Shown: positions 34,690 through 46,952 of the stretch, in pieces
Layout of the letters: every line of letters begins with the position of its first letter
Position numbering within the stretch: the stretch's first letter is position 1
Source of the DNA: Elephas maximus indicus
Lineage: Eukaryota; Chordata; Mammalia; Proboscidea; Elephantidae
Assembly: GCF_024166365.1 (NCBI RefSeq)
Contig: NC_064839.1
Location: 31,384,378-31,448,377 of the forward strand
Direction of reading: 5' to 3'
DNA length: 64,000 nt
Program-made: the position numbers and the translations under genes
Notes under the pieces: model-generated
What the model saw: only the letters and a program-made list of their open reading frames with translations
What the model was told of the DNA's origin: nothing
The model's database searches: none

Positions 34690-36580
34690 AGTGATCCCCT
34701 GGTATGGTCTGTGTCCAGTTGTGGGATAAAAATCAGCAATTTACAGCAGCTTCAATGTTTTTTTTTTCAATGTACTGGCCAACATGATGACCCAATAGCT
34801 AGTAGGCTTTCAACAGGTAGACAGTACCATGAATTAGTGCCTGTGGTAGGAAAAAAAATCTTAGAATTTCCAAATAAAAGTTGATATTTTTTAGATTAAA
34901 GCAAAGGTAGTATTTTCTCTGTGAGACCCAAAATAGATATAGAAAAGGCAGATTGAGTTTTGTGTAGGGGTGAGCAGACATTTTAGGAACTTCAGATGGT
35001 AACGTGGCATTTGGTGGGCTGGCCCCATAGCCATTGATTCTCTGCAACACCTTGATCAAAACAAGGCAGAACAGCTAGCCCTTGTTTCTGTATTTTCTGA
35101 TTTTTGCATGCTTGACATTTATTGCTCTTAATGGAGATAATTACATATACTATGAAAAATAGTTTAAAAAATAAACAAACCAATCAAATGAAGTGTTGCC
35201 TGAAAATTCAGTTCCTTAACTATTCTCCCCTTTCTAGGTTATCCCATTGCTCCATACTTAGCAATTAGCAAAAAATAAGCAAAAAAATAAAATAAAAATA
35301 AAAATTTACAGACCTATAATACATTATTTCAAAATAAGTTATTTTTTTCTTCTTATAAATTGTTGAGTTCAAAAATTTTTTTCACAAATAAAAAGTAACG
35401 TGTACCACCATCTTAAAGATCCAAAATGTCACCAATGCCATCGTGAAGACAAATGAACATTAAACATGTAAGAAGAAAAGCAAATTCATCAAATTGCTTG
35501 GTCAAATACACCTCTCTTTAATATGGATGGCATCCCCAATAGGTCATTTACTTACTCAGAGTTTGTTTATCTATTGGGTCCTACTCTATTACCCACAGTG
35601 GTATGGTGGGAAAGGAGGTAAATTACTGAGTGTTTTGTTTACTTTAAGTTGTGGATGCCATCATTTAAAATCTATTCTTCAATGTGCTATCCACATTTAA
35701 GATGGTACCTCCAGAGCAAGCTGGCTGACTTACATGTGAAGGTAACTGAAAACCAAAGAGTAATGGAAAACACAGATCACAGCACACCACCAGTATGTGA
35801 ATTTAAGATGTTTCAGATTCCAAACAGCTGAGTCCTCTCAGACACACTGAAACCGTTACATAAAAGCATATCAGAGTACCCAGCTGACTGAGCCATTTGC
35901 AATCCAGCAGAAATCTCAAGACTTTTATTTTTTAATCACTTCTAGCAAAACATGTTTTACATATGGATTTTAAGACCAGTTTAAAAGGTAGGAAATGATG
36001 AACTGAGGGTCTATTCTTGGGGAGATACAAATTGTATGCTTTGGAATGAGTCATTTGGCCTGTTAGGAGATTCACTTGTTCATCTGTAAAATAAAGGCAT
36101 AGATAAATTGCTGTCAAGCCTGCTTCTCAGCGTTGTTTTTGGAGCCACATAACATAATGAAAGCAAATAATTGTCCTCTGTACTGTCCCTCCAGAGAGCT
36201 CATGGTGTCCTTCTACAGAAAACTAAGCACCTGCATTAAGATCCTCCAGGGCTGGTGAACTAGTGAACTCCTTGAGAATGAGGAATGTGTGTAACCAGCC
36301 TGGCTGGGCACTCAAGTGGTCTTTGTTGCTTGAGTAAATAAATGAAAGAAGGTGTTTCTCTTCCAGACCCAAGTCGCCTCAGCACCCGTGGGAGTGGGAG
36401 GTTTCTTCTGGAAAGGGCATTTCAGAGATTCGGTATCTAGGCCTGTGATGGTCTTTCTTGAGTTCCATCCTGATTATCGATCTTTCACTAATAAATAGAG
36501 GCACTATGGGCAGGAACTTCATGAAAAACAAAATTCAACAAACGGAAAAAGAAACAAACTAACAATAACAGCCTCCCCCG

Positions 36581-36788
36581 CTTTGTTGTTGTTGTGTGCC
36601 ATGGAGTCCATTCCTAAGCATAGCAACCCTATAGGACAGGTAGAACTGCCCCCACAGGGTTTTCTAGGCTGTAATCTTTACCAGAACAGATCGCCAGGTC
36701 TTTCTCCCACGGAGCTGCTGGGTGAGTCTGAACTGCTAACTTTTAGGTTAGCAGCCCAGTGCTTAACCATTATGCCACCAAGGCTCCT
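36581..36788 (-). mobile_element. AfroSINE-type SINE
   Basis: Minus copy starting with TTGTTGTTGTGTGCCATGGA and ending TATGCCACCAAGGCTCCT. Confidence 0.88.
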
Positions 36789-37074
36789 TTCCCCTCTTTA
36801 GCAGAAATCAAATTTGTATCCCAAATATGACTAAAGACTCTCTTTGATTCCCATTTTAACCAGACTGGCCTTCCCCTCCCATCCTTGAGCTGGATGCCTC
36901 ACTCTGGGCATCCACATGACCGAGGCTTCTGGGTGATCCCAGGAAAAGACAGATTTGACAAGGACACACTTCCAGGGAAGTGTCAGATTTGGTGGAAAAT
37001 AAGAAATATTCCATGGATTTAAAAATTTCCATCAATAGATTTCTCAGATCCTTCTCCAAAGAGCTAACTTTCTA

Positions 37075-37285
37075 GTCTTTGGTGTCAATCCAACCTGCAC
37101 TTTAATCCTGAGTCTTCTACATATTAACTACCTGCCTGTGGACATATTTAGTAAATGTCTTGAGTTTCTATAGTCTCAACTATGAAACTAATGACTTCTA
37201 GGGTTAAATTTGATTCCATTCATGAAGGTACTTAGCACAGAGCCAGCCTGTTGGAGATGCTCAGTAAATATTAATTCTTTTCTGG
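37075..37285 (+). mobile_element. MIR SINE, diverged
   Basis: ATCCTGAGTCTTCTACATAT at one end and GGTACTTAGCACAGAGCCAG with CAGTAAATATTA at the other. Confidence 0.55.
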
Positions 37286-38073
37286 AAGCTCCCTCTTTGA
37301 GGAGGAGACTAATGAAGAAGAGAAGCTTATTGGCAAAGAGAGAAAAGTGAATTCTTGGAAATGTCATCACAATTCGAACAAAATTGCCTACGCTGAAGGC
37401 TTATCGTTCAGAGGTAGAAAAATAATTCATTCTCCTCAGTCCTGGGCAACATACACAAAAGAATGTTTTTCAAGCACCCTGGTTTTTCATCCTGATACCA
37501 GATAGTCTCATCACCAGCCACAAACATGAAACTAGTTCCGTTTTTTCCCCACTTAGGCAAAAACTTGCCAATGAGGTCATTAATAATAGTGTACGTCATG
37601 CAAAAATTGTAGTGTGTCTATTAGTGGGAAAAATAAATTCAGGATTTGAATTTTTATGTTTATACCATGCATTCCTAATCACCTGCTGTTTTTACCTGCA
37701 CACCTTCCCACTGTACTAACAAAACGTAAAGGTTCCCGATGGTCTTCTCCATGGCACCAGTTTTGGAATGCAAGAATGTAGGTTACGACGATGATGAAGC
37801 CCAATGGAAGGATACATCAAACCAGCACCAAAAGGGAACATTCTGATGGGAGACATCCCTCTGTAGGCTGCACTGTGTGCCAACCTTGCATAAAACCCAC
37901 CCCCGCGCCCCCCCCAAAAAAAGAAAGTTGGGGCAAAAAGCAACATGGTAGCATAAGCCATCACCTATATACGTTGAAAACAGGAAGCACTGCAGTAAAG
38001 AGTTAGTGCATTCAGCTCTCAGCATAGAGGCAGGAAAGAAGATTGACCCAGGGTGAGGAAATCAGTCACCCTA

Positions 38074-38283
38074 AGAATCTCTGGGTGGCCCAAATGATTA
38101 CGCTTTGGACTAGTAACCGAAAGGTTCGTGGTTCAAATACACCCAGAAGTGTCTTGGAAGTAAGACCTGGTGATCTGCTTCCAAAAGGTCACAACTTTGA
38201 AAATCCTAGAGTGTGAGGTTCTACTCTACACCCGTGGGGTCTCCATGAGTTGGAATTAACTCCATGGCAATTAACAACAACAA
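38074..38283 (+). mobile_element. AfroSINE-type SINE, RTE-body subfamily
   Basis: Head CTCTGGGTGGCCCAAATGAT, body CTGGTGATCTGCTTCC, tail ending CAATTAACAACAACAAAG, RTE-like. Confidence 0.88.
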
Positions 38284-38889
38284 AGCACTTCCCAACAGCC
38301 CTTAAGATGCCCTTGCTTGTCTAAAGATTCCCTATCGCTTCACTTGATCAGAGACACGTTAGCCTGGAAGGATGAGCCATGCATACATCTGTTTTGGGCC
38401 CCTCTCTTGAGACTGTTGAAGATCTAGAGAATGTAGGCAAGCCAGCCACTCTGTGAATGCCCTCAGGGTCAGAGTCTGTAGTCCTGGCAGGTAAGATAGT
38501 CTCTAATTGTTCAATAAACACATGCCAACTCTAAGGAAATGACGCACAACCATGAAAGTGATAGCTTCCTGCTTCCAGGGAGATATTTTCTTCACTTCTG
38601 ACCCAAATCTACCTACTCTACCCTTTCTGATCAAACCTCAGAGACAGTGTAGACCTAGCTACTTCTTCACAAGCTCCTACACATTTGAAGACTATCATCC
38701 AGTCACTAGCAGAATAATCATTATTTGGTTACTTTCCCCTGGGCCTACTCCACTTTCTCTAGAAATGTGACAATAGCTTTATCAGGAGAAAAGAAAAAAT
38801 ATGTATGCACCTATGTGAAATATGTATATATGTATATAGTGTATCCTAAAAGTCTTAGTAGAAATTTAAGTTTCAATGATTTTGGAAGC

Positions 38890-39100
38890 ATTGCTGTTGT
38901 GGGTTTCTGTGAGTCGATTTCAACTCATGGTGACGCTGTATGTGCAGAGTAAAACTGCACTCCAAAGGGTTTCCAAGGCTGCGGACTTGAGGAAGCCAAT
39001 CATCAGGCCCTTCTCTTCCGAGGTGCCTCTAGGTGGGTTTGAACCACCAATCTTTCAGTCAGTAGTTGAGTGCGTGATCATTTGTGCCACTCAGGGACTG
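38890..39100 (-). mobile_element. AfroSINE-type SINE
   Basis: Minus copy from ATTGCTGTTGTGGGTTTCTG to TTGTGCCACTCAGGGACT, oriented opposite to the copy about 600 bp away. Confidence 0.85.
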
Positions 39101-39220
39101 CCACTCTATCACAGTCCCTGGCAATTGTTTGAAAGTCTGTGTTCTCCACCAGATGGTAACCTTCCTGAGGGCGAGGCCTGTGTCTCAGTCATCTTGGCAT
39201 ATTTAATGGTGTTTTACGCA
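39100..39220 (+). mobile_element. L2 fragment
   Basis: CCACCAGATGGTAACCTTCC followed by GGCCTGTGTCTCAGTCATCT resembles the L2 end. Short. Confidence 0.5.
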
Positions 39221-39499
39221 TTGACAGAATAGTTGCCTGAATGGTATTCCTTTCAATACATCTCAGCATCCTCCTGGCGTTTCCACCACAGTCAGATTTT
39301 ACTGATTCATCAGCTTGCAGTCCATTCTCCCATCTCCATCTTCTTCTACTCCTCACTTTTGAACCTGGCCCAACCAACACTGCCTGTATCTATATTGTGG
39401 ATTTTCTTGCTGCTCAATGCTTCATCGTTTTTATGTCATTATTTATTTATAATCTACATTAAGTCAGAGTCAACTAAGCAATATTTATGGAGCAGCTAA

Positions 39500-39680
39500 T
39501 ATATGGAAGCCCTCTTCCTTGTTACCTTCACATACTTTATACCAGGCCATTTTTCAAACTGAGCTGAACGTACGATTACTCTTATTTCATAGGAAGGAAA
39601 GTGAGAAACAAAGAAGACTTGCTGAAGACCACACAGAAAATACAAACATGGCTAGGTTCAGGCTCCTCTAGGTTTCACCG
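39500..39680 (-). mobile_element. MIR SINE, diverged
   Basis: AAGTGAGAAACAAAGAAGAC, then GAAGACCACACAGAAAAT. Confidence 0.5.
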
Positions 39681-40445
39681 TGTTTCTATTAGCACACAGC
39701 TGACTCTGGAGCCCTAGGATTATTGCATGTCGATGACTTTGCTTCCTTTTTACCAAATTTCTCCAATGTGGTTGGTTAATTAGACAGACCTTCTTTCCCA
39801 TCATAAAAAAAAAATAGCCTCTAATTAAATCTGGGCAAATGCAGGTCCCAGATAAAGAGTGCCTCTTAGGAACCTAGGCATTTTCTGGCAGAAAAACCTA
39901 TGAACGAGTACTTATTTAACACCTCCATGCCCACAGCATTTTTAGAAACACACACATCTCAAAAACAAACTAATGAGGCAAAAAATAATCTCTCCGTTTG
40001 CTGCAATGAGGTAAATTTGATAAAATGTTACTATCAAAATACTACTGAAAAAAAAAAAGCTTCAAACCAAGATTCTTATGGGTATAACGTCTCCCAGCTA
40101 AAACAAGGACCTGTACCCTATCGGGGGAGAAGGTGATCATGATCTTTAATAAAAGCCTCTGATTCTGAGTATAGTCAGAGATCTGCAAACATGGAGTAGA
40201 TTAATGAATAATACAGTAGGAAAAATTGCCTTGTGTAGGTGTGAAATTCAAGCATATGTATATGAGACATGTATGTGTGCGGTGTTCACTGGCATTAATA
40301 AATGTTTTCATTGCTATATTTTATTACATCCCTTAGAATCATCTTTATTTGAGGATAATATTCTCCTTGGTGATGCAGTACAAAGCGAGAAAGAGTATTT
40401 CTTATTTTAAGAAATAAAGACATTTAAAGAAGAGCACACAGGAAT

Positions 40446-40655
40446 TAGGAGCCCGGGTGGTGCAATGGTGAAGCACTTGGCTGCTAACCCAGAGATTGGT
40501 GGCTCAAACCCACGCAGGGACTCCTCGGGAGAAAGACCTGATGATCTGCTCCCGTGAAGATTACAGCCTAGAAAAGATTACACCATGGGGCAGTTCCGCT
40601 CTGTCACATGGGGTTCCTATGAGTTGAAATCTACTTGACAGCACCTAACAACGGC
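40446..40655 (+). mobile_element. AfroSINE-type SINE
   Basis: Starts AGGAGCCCGGGTGGTGCAAT and ends GACAGCACCTAACAACGG. Confidence 0.88.
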
Positions 40656-41422
40656 CACCACCTAGGAGTGAAGTTGGAGATAAACATTTGAGATTTTTAA
40701 GACAGTTAAGAAAGTCCAGGAGTTAGTGAAGCCAGTGACCAGAGAGAACCTTAAAAGAATAATGTTCTGATCCACCAAGAAGACTTGTTTTTTGCTGTCA
40801 TTGTTGACTTAGTGGTATTGGGGAAGGAAGTGTCTCGGATAATCTGTGTGGGACAAACTGCAGAAATGAATTTCAGGCAGAAAAGGAGCATAATTATTTA
40901 CACAAATGAAAATGGCAGGGCATTAAAAGACATCTGCCATTTTGATCTGCCAACAGAGAATCTTCCAGATTGAAGCAATTAAGGGAGAAAAAAAAAAAAA
41001 CCTTCCACGAAAATCTGTTTGGCTATCTTCGAATTATACAAATGAAAACCAGAAGCCTATTTGGATGTTATTTGATACTGCACATAGAAAAGGAAATGTT
41101 CCTAGTTTGGGGAACAAAATTTAAAAAAGCAAAGAAAGAAAGATGGTCGCCAAGTGGTCTAATCTAGGTGAGTCTGTATTGACTATCCTTAATTTCAATA
41201 CAAATATTTCTCAGACAGTGTGGGCTTAATTCTGAATGCCTCAGAGCTCATTTAAAATAAAAGTGCAACTTGACTCATCTTGGATATAATATTATGCTTG
41301 AAAAACAAACACATTTGAAGGTCATTTCTTCCTGGATCCAAATCCTGGGTGTCCAATATAACTTTGTGGAATAAAAAATGAATGAATGGAGGAATGGATG
41401 GAAAGGGAGGCTAACTCCTCCA

Positions 41423-41458
41423 GAATATTCCAGTATTCCTGAATATTCCAGAATATTC
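41423..41458. repeat. Near-duplicate 18-bp unit resembling a heat shock element
   Basis: GAATATTCCAGTATTCCT is followed by GAATATTCCAGAATATTC. The second unit plus its flanks is a perfect four-part alternation of GAA and TTC at 5-bp spacing (nGAAnnTTCn twice). Lies in a CDH11 intron. Function untested. Confidence 0.6.
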
Positions 41459-41599
41459 ATTTGCAGCCTGAGGCTTATAACATATAATCAATTTTTTCCA
41501 TAAAAATAGCTAATTCTTGAAATGTCTTAATCACTTTACATACTACAAAGTGTTTTCCCATCCATTCATTCACTTTAATTGATCTCCTTCGTGAGCCCA

Positions 41600-42260
41600 T
41601 CTTTCTTAAATGTTGGGCTGCTGCCCCACAGAGCTCACATTTCAAGTGGGAGACACACAGGGAAATGTATGCTTTCAATGCAGAGTCATAGGGAAAATAA
41701 CAGAGGTTAGTCCAGCATTTCTGGAATTCAGAGGAGGAAGCATCCAAGATGACCTAGGGATACCTGGCAAAGCCTCAACTACAGGAAAAGTTCATTTGAG
41801 GAGAGACTTGACGGAGGAGGAGTAGGCCAAACCAACTGCTGTCAAGTAGATTCTGACTCATGGCGAGCCCATGTACTCCGCAGGGTTTTCAGTGGCTGAG
41901 TTTTCAGAAGTAGATCACCAGGCCTTTCTTCCAAGGTGCCTCTGGGTCAACTCGATCCTCCAACCTTTTGATTAGCCACCAAGAGCTTTAACTTTGCACC
42001 ACCCAGGGATATTACAGGCAGAACAAAAACATGGAGGTGTGAGGGCGTGGCATGTTTGGGGAACCAGAGGGGGCTTGAAATTTCTGGAGCTTACAAGGTT
42101 TAAGGTAGCAAGAGATGGAAGTTGATAGAGGTAAAGTTTACAGGGGCTACATCATATAATTTCCTGCTCATTAGCCATGACGTTTTAGTTAACTTTATAG
42201 GCAATGGAGACTTTTTCTCCTTTAAGAAGACAGAGATACATGTTGATGATTAAGAACTGA
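41600..42260 (-). mobile_element. Ancient dispersed repeat, split by a SINE
   Basis: GAGCTCACATTTCAAGTGGG before and GGTAGCAAGAGATGGAAGTT after the SINE follow the order of the old repeat seen at 17800 and 24915. Confidence 0.45.
41829..42010 (-). mobile_element. AfroSINE-type SINE inside an older repeat
   Basis: Minus copy (ACTGCTGTCAAGTAGATTCT to TTGCACCACCCAGGG). The sequence on both sides (41600-41828, 42011-42260) looks like one ancient repeat. Confidence 0.85.
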
Positions 42261-42660
42261 ATTAAGTGGGGGCAAGGCTGGAGTCAAGTAGAACTGTTTG
42301 GAGGCCACCTTGATAGCCACAGCTTCCCGGTGGGAAAGTCATTAACAGCTACTATCAAAATTGGCTGTTTTTCACAATGTAACTAACTTTTCTGAATGTC
42401 CTTTGCAGAACTTCTTGACTTCAGGGGCCGCGTCTTAGTCACTGTGGAAGCCCCACTCCTTGGACACTACATGGCACAAAGGACGTGAGAACAGCTCATC
42501 TTTCCATGATTGTGGAAGGGTGGAAACAAGAGGTTGTGGGGCGGGGGGACTAGGAAATTCCTAGTTTTTCATTAGCCTCATACTGACGAGAAACATCAAA
42601 GATGGAGAAGGGCAAATAAAACAGAGAAAGTGTTTCATGGTGGCTAAAGGGCTACTCTTT

Positions 42661-43340
42661 CAACTTGAAAGAGTAAAAAAAAAATCCTCACAACTAGACC
42701 AATAAGCAATATCATGATAAACAAAGAGGGAAGTTGTCAAGGATCTGATTTTACATGGATCCACAATCAACACCCATAGAAGCAGCAGTCAAGAAATCAA
42801 AACACACATTGCATTGGGGAAATCTGCTGCAAAAGACCTCTTTAAAGTGTTGAAAAGCAAAGACATCAGTTTAAGGACTAGGGTGTGCCTGACCCAAGCT
42901 ATGGTGTTTTCAATCGCCTCATACACATCGGAACGTTGGACAATGAATAAGGAAGACCGAAGAAGAACTGATGCCTTTGAATTGTGGCGTCGGTGAAGAA
43001 TATTGAATATATCATGAACTGCCAAAAGAACGAACAAATATGTCTTTGAAGAAGTACAACCAGAATGCTCCTTAGAAGCAAAGATGGTGAGACTTCATTT
43101 TACGTACTTTGGACATGTTATTAGGAGGGATCAGTCTCTGGACAAGGACATCATGGTTAGTAAAGGGTCAGAGAAAAAGAGGAAGACCCTCAACGAGATG
43201 GACTTACACATTGGCTGCAACAATCAGCTCAAGCATAACAATGATTTTGAGGATGGCACAGGACCGGGTAGTGTTTTGTTCTGTTGTGCATAGGGTCGCT
43301 ATGAGTTGGAACCAACTCAATGGTCCCTAACAACAACAAC
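42661..43340 (+). mobile_element. RTE LINE 3' fragment with perfect 15-bp target duplication
   Basis: 5'-truncated RTE of about 680 bp. AAAGGGCTACTCTTT flanks it exactly at 42646-42660 and 43341-43355. The coding remnant includes KDLFKVLKSKDISLRTR and NKEDRRRTDAFELWRR. The tail ends in CAA repeats. The 5' junction carries an 11-bp inverted repeat of target sequence. Confidence 0.9.
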
Positions 43341-43519
43341 AAAGGGCTACTCTTTGAATTTGCTGACTTGAAAATACTAAGAACATTTTTGTTTTTGTTG
43401 TAACAGGCACATATTACAAGCTCCAAAAATTATTCTCTGCTGCTCAAATGACAAAACGATGTTCTAATAGCTAAGTAACCCCATGATCCGATATGCTTCC
43501 AACTTTAGTTGAGATTGCC

Positions 43520-43650
43520 CATTGGAAAGCATGCAGCCCTGGGGCTTGGGCACCTGGAATCTGTCCCAGCTCCGCTACTAGCTTTCTGGACTTTGGTGCC
43601 CTTACTCTCAATCCATGAATTAGGGGTGGTATAATAACTGATCATTTTTT
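43520..43650 (+). mobile_element. MIR SINE fragment
   Basis: GGCACCTGGAATCTGTCCCA, then GCTCCGCTACTAGCTTTCTG. Confidence 0.6.
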
Positions 43651-43810
43651 TTTAAGTAGTATTATTCAAGTTATTAGTATCGATACCATTCCCCTTTTTA
43701 AAGATGAGTTACAAAGTCGAGCATTTAATCACTGATCCTTGCTCTTTCCTGTCTACTTTATGAAAAGAGGTTTGGAAATTAAAATATGAGGTTCAATATT
43801 AACTATAACT

Positions 43811-43848
43811 TAGTTGCCATTGAGTCAATTCAGACTCAAGACAACCAA
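43811..43848 (-). mobile_element. AfroSINE tail fragment
   Basis: Only TTGCCATTGAGTCAATTCAG and neighbouring bases of the tail are recognisable. Confidence 0.5.
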
Positions 43849-44248
43849 CTCTGATTTAATTACTTTATCAAACCATTAGGTCAAAGGACAAAATCATACT
43901 ATCTTCTTGTTAGAAGTCAAACATGTGATATTGAACATCCATGATTTTAGTAAAATAATAATAAAAGGAAAGGCTTAATAGTGAAACTCTGGAACTAACA
44001 TCCCTATTAAAGTAGTAAGTAAAGTGAGAATAGCCGTTACCTTTGCTATTACTTAGCACATATTCTAAAAGTGTATATCTATGCAGTTAGACAAGAAAAC
44101 AAATTTAAAAGGATGAAGCAAATTATTTTTATTTAATTTTGACGTGGTTGTCTCCCTAGAAAACTCAAGAAACTCAAGTAAATGTTTATATCATTCAGAA
44201 CAATGTCCAATAATAAATAAGCCAATTAAAATAGCTATACTTTATACT

Positions 44249-44496
44249 GGAGCCCTGGTGGTGCAGCGGTTAAGAGAGCGGCTTTATGCTACAGGAACAC
44301 TGGTGGCACAGTGGTTAAAGCCCTTGTCTAACCAAGAGGTCAGGGGTTCGAACCCACGAGCCACTCTATCAGAGAAAGGTGTGGCAGTCTGCCTCCGTAA
44401 AGATATACAGCTTTGGAAACCCTATGGGGCAGTTCTATTCTGTCCTATAGGGTCACTATGAGTTGGAATTGACTTGACAGCAGAGTTTTTTTTTTA
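44249..44496 (+). mobile_element. Two-headed AfroSINE inserted as one unit
   Basis: Two successive SINE heads (GAGCCCTGGTGGTGCAGCGG at 44251, ACACTGGTGGCACAGTGG near 44297) are followed by one body and tail. A single 12-bp duplication ATACTTTATACT (44237-44248 and 44497-44508) flanks the whole. Confidence 0.88.
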
Positions 44497-44514
44497 ATAC
44501 TTTATACTAAAAAT

Positions 44515-45015
44515 AGTTACTTAGTAAATATAATTTCAAAATCCACTTCACAACAGCATCCAAAGCATAAAATATTTAGCCATAAACTTGACAAGAAATG
44601 CCTAGGACAAAAATGAAGAAAACCACAAAACATCACTGATGGCAATAAAAAGAGAATCGATTCAATGGGAAGTCAGGTCATGCTTCTTGACAGGAAGACT
44701 ATTTAAAAAATTTAGTTCTTAATCTATAAATTTAAGGTTAATTCAATAAAATTCACAAAGGTACTTATCAGACATCTGAAAAATAATTCTAAATTATACA
44801 TGGAGAAGTAGACAAACCAAAATACGTATCGAATTTAAGAAATATTTTAATAAGATTCAAATTATGCATAGAAAGTATCTGTCAGATTTTCACATATATA
44901 TGTGCGTATGTAGCCAGTGAAGAAAAAAATGACACTAGCACTAAAGTAAACAGCCAGATATATGAGAAGAAAGTTCAGAAAAAAAATCTAAATTGTATAT
45001 AACGTAGAAGATAAT
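44515..45015 (+). mobile_element. Old L1 ORF2 fragment, first part
   Basis: ORF2-like text (CAACAGCATCCAAAGCATAA, GCCATAAACTTGACAAGAAA, TCTAAATTATACATGGAG). It is interrupted at 45025-45503 by a younger insertion and continues after 45513. Confidence 0.7.
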
Positions 45016-45024
45016 AAAGTGTTA

Positions 45025-45503
45025 TCAACAGAGAGTCCGTGATGGAGCAGAAAAGTGGGATGCAGAACTCAAATTCTAGTAAAAAGACCAGACTTAATGG
45101 TCTGAGACTGGAGGGACCCAGGAAGACATGGCCCCCCGGACTCTCTGTAAGCCCAAAACTGAAACCATTCCCGAAGCCAACTCTTCAGGCAAAGATTAGC
45201 CTGGACTATAAGACATAAAATGATACTCGTAAGGAGCGTGCCTCTTAGCTCCAGTAGACACAGGAGACAATGTGGGCAGCTCCTTTCTGCAGGTGAGATG
45301 AGAAGGCAGAGGGGTACCGAAGCTGGTTGAACGGACACGGGAAATCCTGGGTGGAAAGGAGGAGTGTGCTGTCACATTATAGGGAGAGCAACTAGGGTCA
45401 CATAACAATGTGTGTATAAATTTTTGTATAGTAAACTAACTTGAACTGTAAACTTTCACTTAAAGTGCAATTTAAAAAAATTATATATATATGTATATAA
45501 AAG
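45025..45503 (+). mobile_element. Retroposed 480-bp element, probably a lineage-specific L1 3' end
   Basis: Flanked by AAAGTGTTA at 45016-45024 and 45504-45512. It ends in an A-rich, then AT-rich tail. Internal text includes GACTTAATGGTCTGAGACTG and CATTATAGGGAGAGCAACTA, which I recall as a common dispersed sequence in afrotherian genomes. No open frame. Family name not certain. Confidence 0.65.
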
Positions 45504-45512
45504 AAAGTGTTA

Positions 45513-46600
45513 AAAAGCACTTGGAAATGAGTGGCTATCATAAATGATATTTAGAAAATGAACAGTCAGTGGGAAGTGGTATATTTATTTCACAGAGATA
45601 AAAGATTGAAATGGGAAAATATAGCTAAATATTAGTATCAATTTGGAGTGAGGAAAGCCTCGCTAAAGAAAATACTAAACAGGAAAAAAAAAACAACCTG
45701 ACAACAAAAATGCAGCATCAATACCTAAGAACACAGCCTGATCACAATGTGAAGGATATCAAAACACTGGGAAAATATATGCAATAGGTACGATAGGTCA
45801 ACTGAGCCCTGGTGCTGCAAGAGTTAAGCACTCAACTACAAACTGAAAGGTTGGCAGCTCAGTCTCATCTAGTGGCTCCAAGGGACAAAGACCTGGCTAT
45901 CAGCTTCCATAAAGATTACAGCCTAGAAAACTTTATGGGGCAGTTTTATGGTCACATGGGATCACTCTGAGTCAAAATCGATTCAATGGCCCACAATGAC
46001 AACATGGTAGGTCAAAGGTGAAGCTTAAAAAGATGAAGAGATTTCATGAATCAATTGCAAAATTGATGGATACACAGTTTAAAAAATGGGCAAAGGACAT
46101 GAACCGTCAATTCACGAAAGCAAAAAAAGAAATAATTATTAAAAAAAAACCTCAGCTTCACTAGCAGTGAAATTAAAATTTTAAATATGATTATATTCCA
46201 CTTATTAATTTGTCAATGATGAAAAAGAATAATAATATAATAATAATATCTAGAGTTGACATGGACGTGAGAAAATGAGACCGCTCCTCTTTTGCTGATG
46301 GAATTATAAACTGGTATAACATTTCTGATGGGCAGTTTGCCAATTAAGTATCAAAAGCTCTTTGGTCCAGCAATTCCACTTTAGGAATTTATGCTAAAAA
46401 ATAATCAGATATTTGGCAACAAAAACAATGCTCTTTTATAAGGCCAACTGACAACATAATCCATCTTGTTGGAATTAAGAGGATAATTAGAAGAAAAGGT
46501 TGATACGCATCTACTGAGGCAGAAAATGTGCATCACATATTAAATGGGAAAAACGTGGACACGTATTTTATGATCGCATTCTTTAAGAAAAAAGGAACAT
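45513..46600 (+). mobile_element. Old L1 3' part, second part
   Basis: Continuation of the L1 (TGGGCAAAGGACATGAACCG near 46087, AGCAATTCCACTTTAGGAAT near 46367), broken by the SINE at 45806-46006. The end near 46600 is a guess. Confidence 0.7.
45806..46006 (+). mobile_element. AfroSINE-type SINE
   Basis: Starts TGAGCCCTGGTGCTGCAAGA. Flanking TAGGTCAA at about 45793-45800 and 46008-46015 is the likely target duplication. Confidence 0.85.
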
Positions 46601-46952
46601 ATGCAAAAAAATCTGGAGGGCTATAAAAGAGCAGTAGTGATTTCTGCGTAGTACATTATCAGGTTATTTTACTATTTTTTAATCTTATTTCTGCTTGTTT
46701 GTATTTTCTAATTTTCCTACAAATGTGTGTATTAAATATATAATAGAAGAAAATTATAAAATGCTTTGCAAATATATTAGTTTCATTTTGTTGCCAAATT
46801 ATGGCTGTGATTAGAATTGAAATTAGTTTGTCCTCTATTCTCATTTTCTCTCGGATTCTATATTTATGAATTGGATTTCAGATATTTCCTCTTCTGAAAA
46901 TTATTATTCAACCATTTGGAGTAAATGAAAAGGTTTAAGAAAGAATTAAATA

